A stretch of DNA of 64,000 bases, taken from positions 15,897,741-15,961,740 of the forward strand of contig OX336348.1 of the NCBI GenBank assembly GCA_946902875.1, in the 5' to 3' direction. Both the position numbers and the translations under genes were made by a program. Below the pieces are notes generated by a model, which worked only from the letters and a program-made list of their open reading frames with translations, was not told where the DNA came from and made no database searches. Below are positions 63,863-64,000 of the stretch, in pieces. Each line of letters begins with the position of its first letter. Position 1 is the first letter of the stretch. Origin of the DNA: Nematopogon swammerdamellus. Lineage: Eukaryota > Arthropoda > Insecta > Lepidoptera > Adelidae.

Positions 63863-64000
63863 CTATAAGAAAGTAGAGCACTCATTGACACTGTACAGTT
63901 CCCTCATAACTTAAATGCCGCTCGACCTACCTGCGCAGTCAACGAATTTTAGGTCATCACTCGTAGATCATAGGGTAGATAATTGCTTCACTGAACATGC

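Overview
The window looks like a stretch of insect nuclear genome, most likely from a moth or butterfly. It is AT-rich and almost gene-free. It is dominated by transposable elements of kinds common in Lepidoptera: RTE, Jockey-like and R2-type LINEs, a Penelope-like element, piggyBac and hAT relics, MITEs, many short poly(A) SINE-like elements and Helitron-like tails. I see no bacterial gene organisation, operons, rRNA genes or CRISPR array. The only convincing host-gene signal is two exons with good splice sites (3032-3217 and 35809-36057, + strand). They have matching phase and join in frame across about 32.6 kb, so most of the left half of the window would be one intron packed with transposons. 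I do not recognise the protein.

Layout. 1-3000: a TA-flanked DNA transposon carrying a LINE fragment, then a fold-back MITE. 3032-3217: host exon. 3510-4780: decayed LINE 3' ends. 4779-16288: a giant inverted repeat (arms about 5.36 and 6.04 kb, 118-bp spacer), each arm holding the same R2-type (zinc finger, RT, restriction-like endonuclease) LINE with the same nested insertions. The right arm alone has an extra 667-bp MITE and a nonsense mutation. 16783-17210: a CCATG-type satellite. 17.2-20.1 kb: unassigned GC-rich sequence, an LTR-retrotransposon primer-binding site and an endonuclease-domain LINE fragment. 20095-25945: a Penelope-like element with flanking direct repeats plus an inverted truncated copy. 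26-35.8 kb: nested SINEs, LINE pieces, hairpins and a hAT element with an 8-bp target duplication. 35809-36057: host exon. 36-47 kb: mostly non-coding repeats and SINEs. 47.3-51.4 kb: a TA-flanked MITE, a broken YqaJ-type nuclease gene interrupted by an RTE derivative, and a TTAA-flanked piggyBac relic. 52-53 kb: an 81-bp-arm hairpin split by a MITE. 53.3-53.6 and 62.4-63.9 kb: minisatellites with Helitron-like ends. 56728-59940: a nearly intact full-length RTE retrotransposon with a perfect 15-bp target duplication. 60.4-61.1 kb: another R2-type LINE 3' end.

The elements do not form a pathway. They form a stratified insertion record in which shared reading frames and target duplications give the order of events. 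The most unusual observations are the large palindrome, a modular SINE group sharing one 5' head and carrying a combined tRNA-like and 5S-rRNA-like promoter block, the Penelope fold-back with degenerate hammerhead-like motifs, and the head-to-head minisatellite. All protein and family assignments were made by eye from motifs; no database search was possible.
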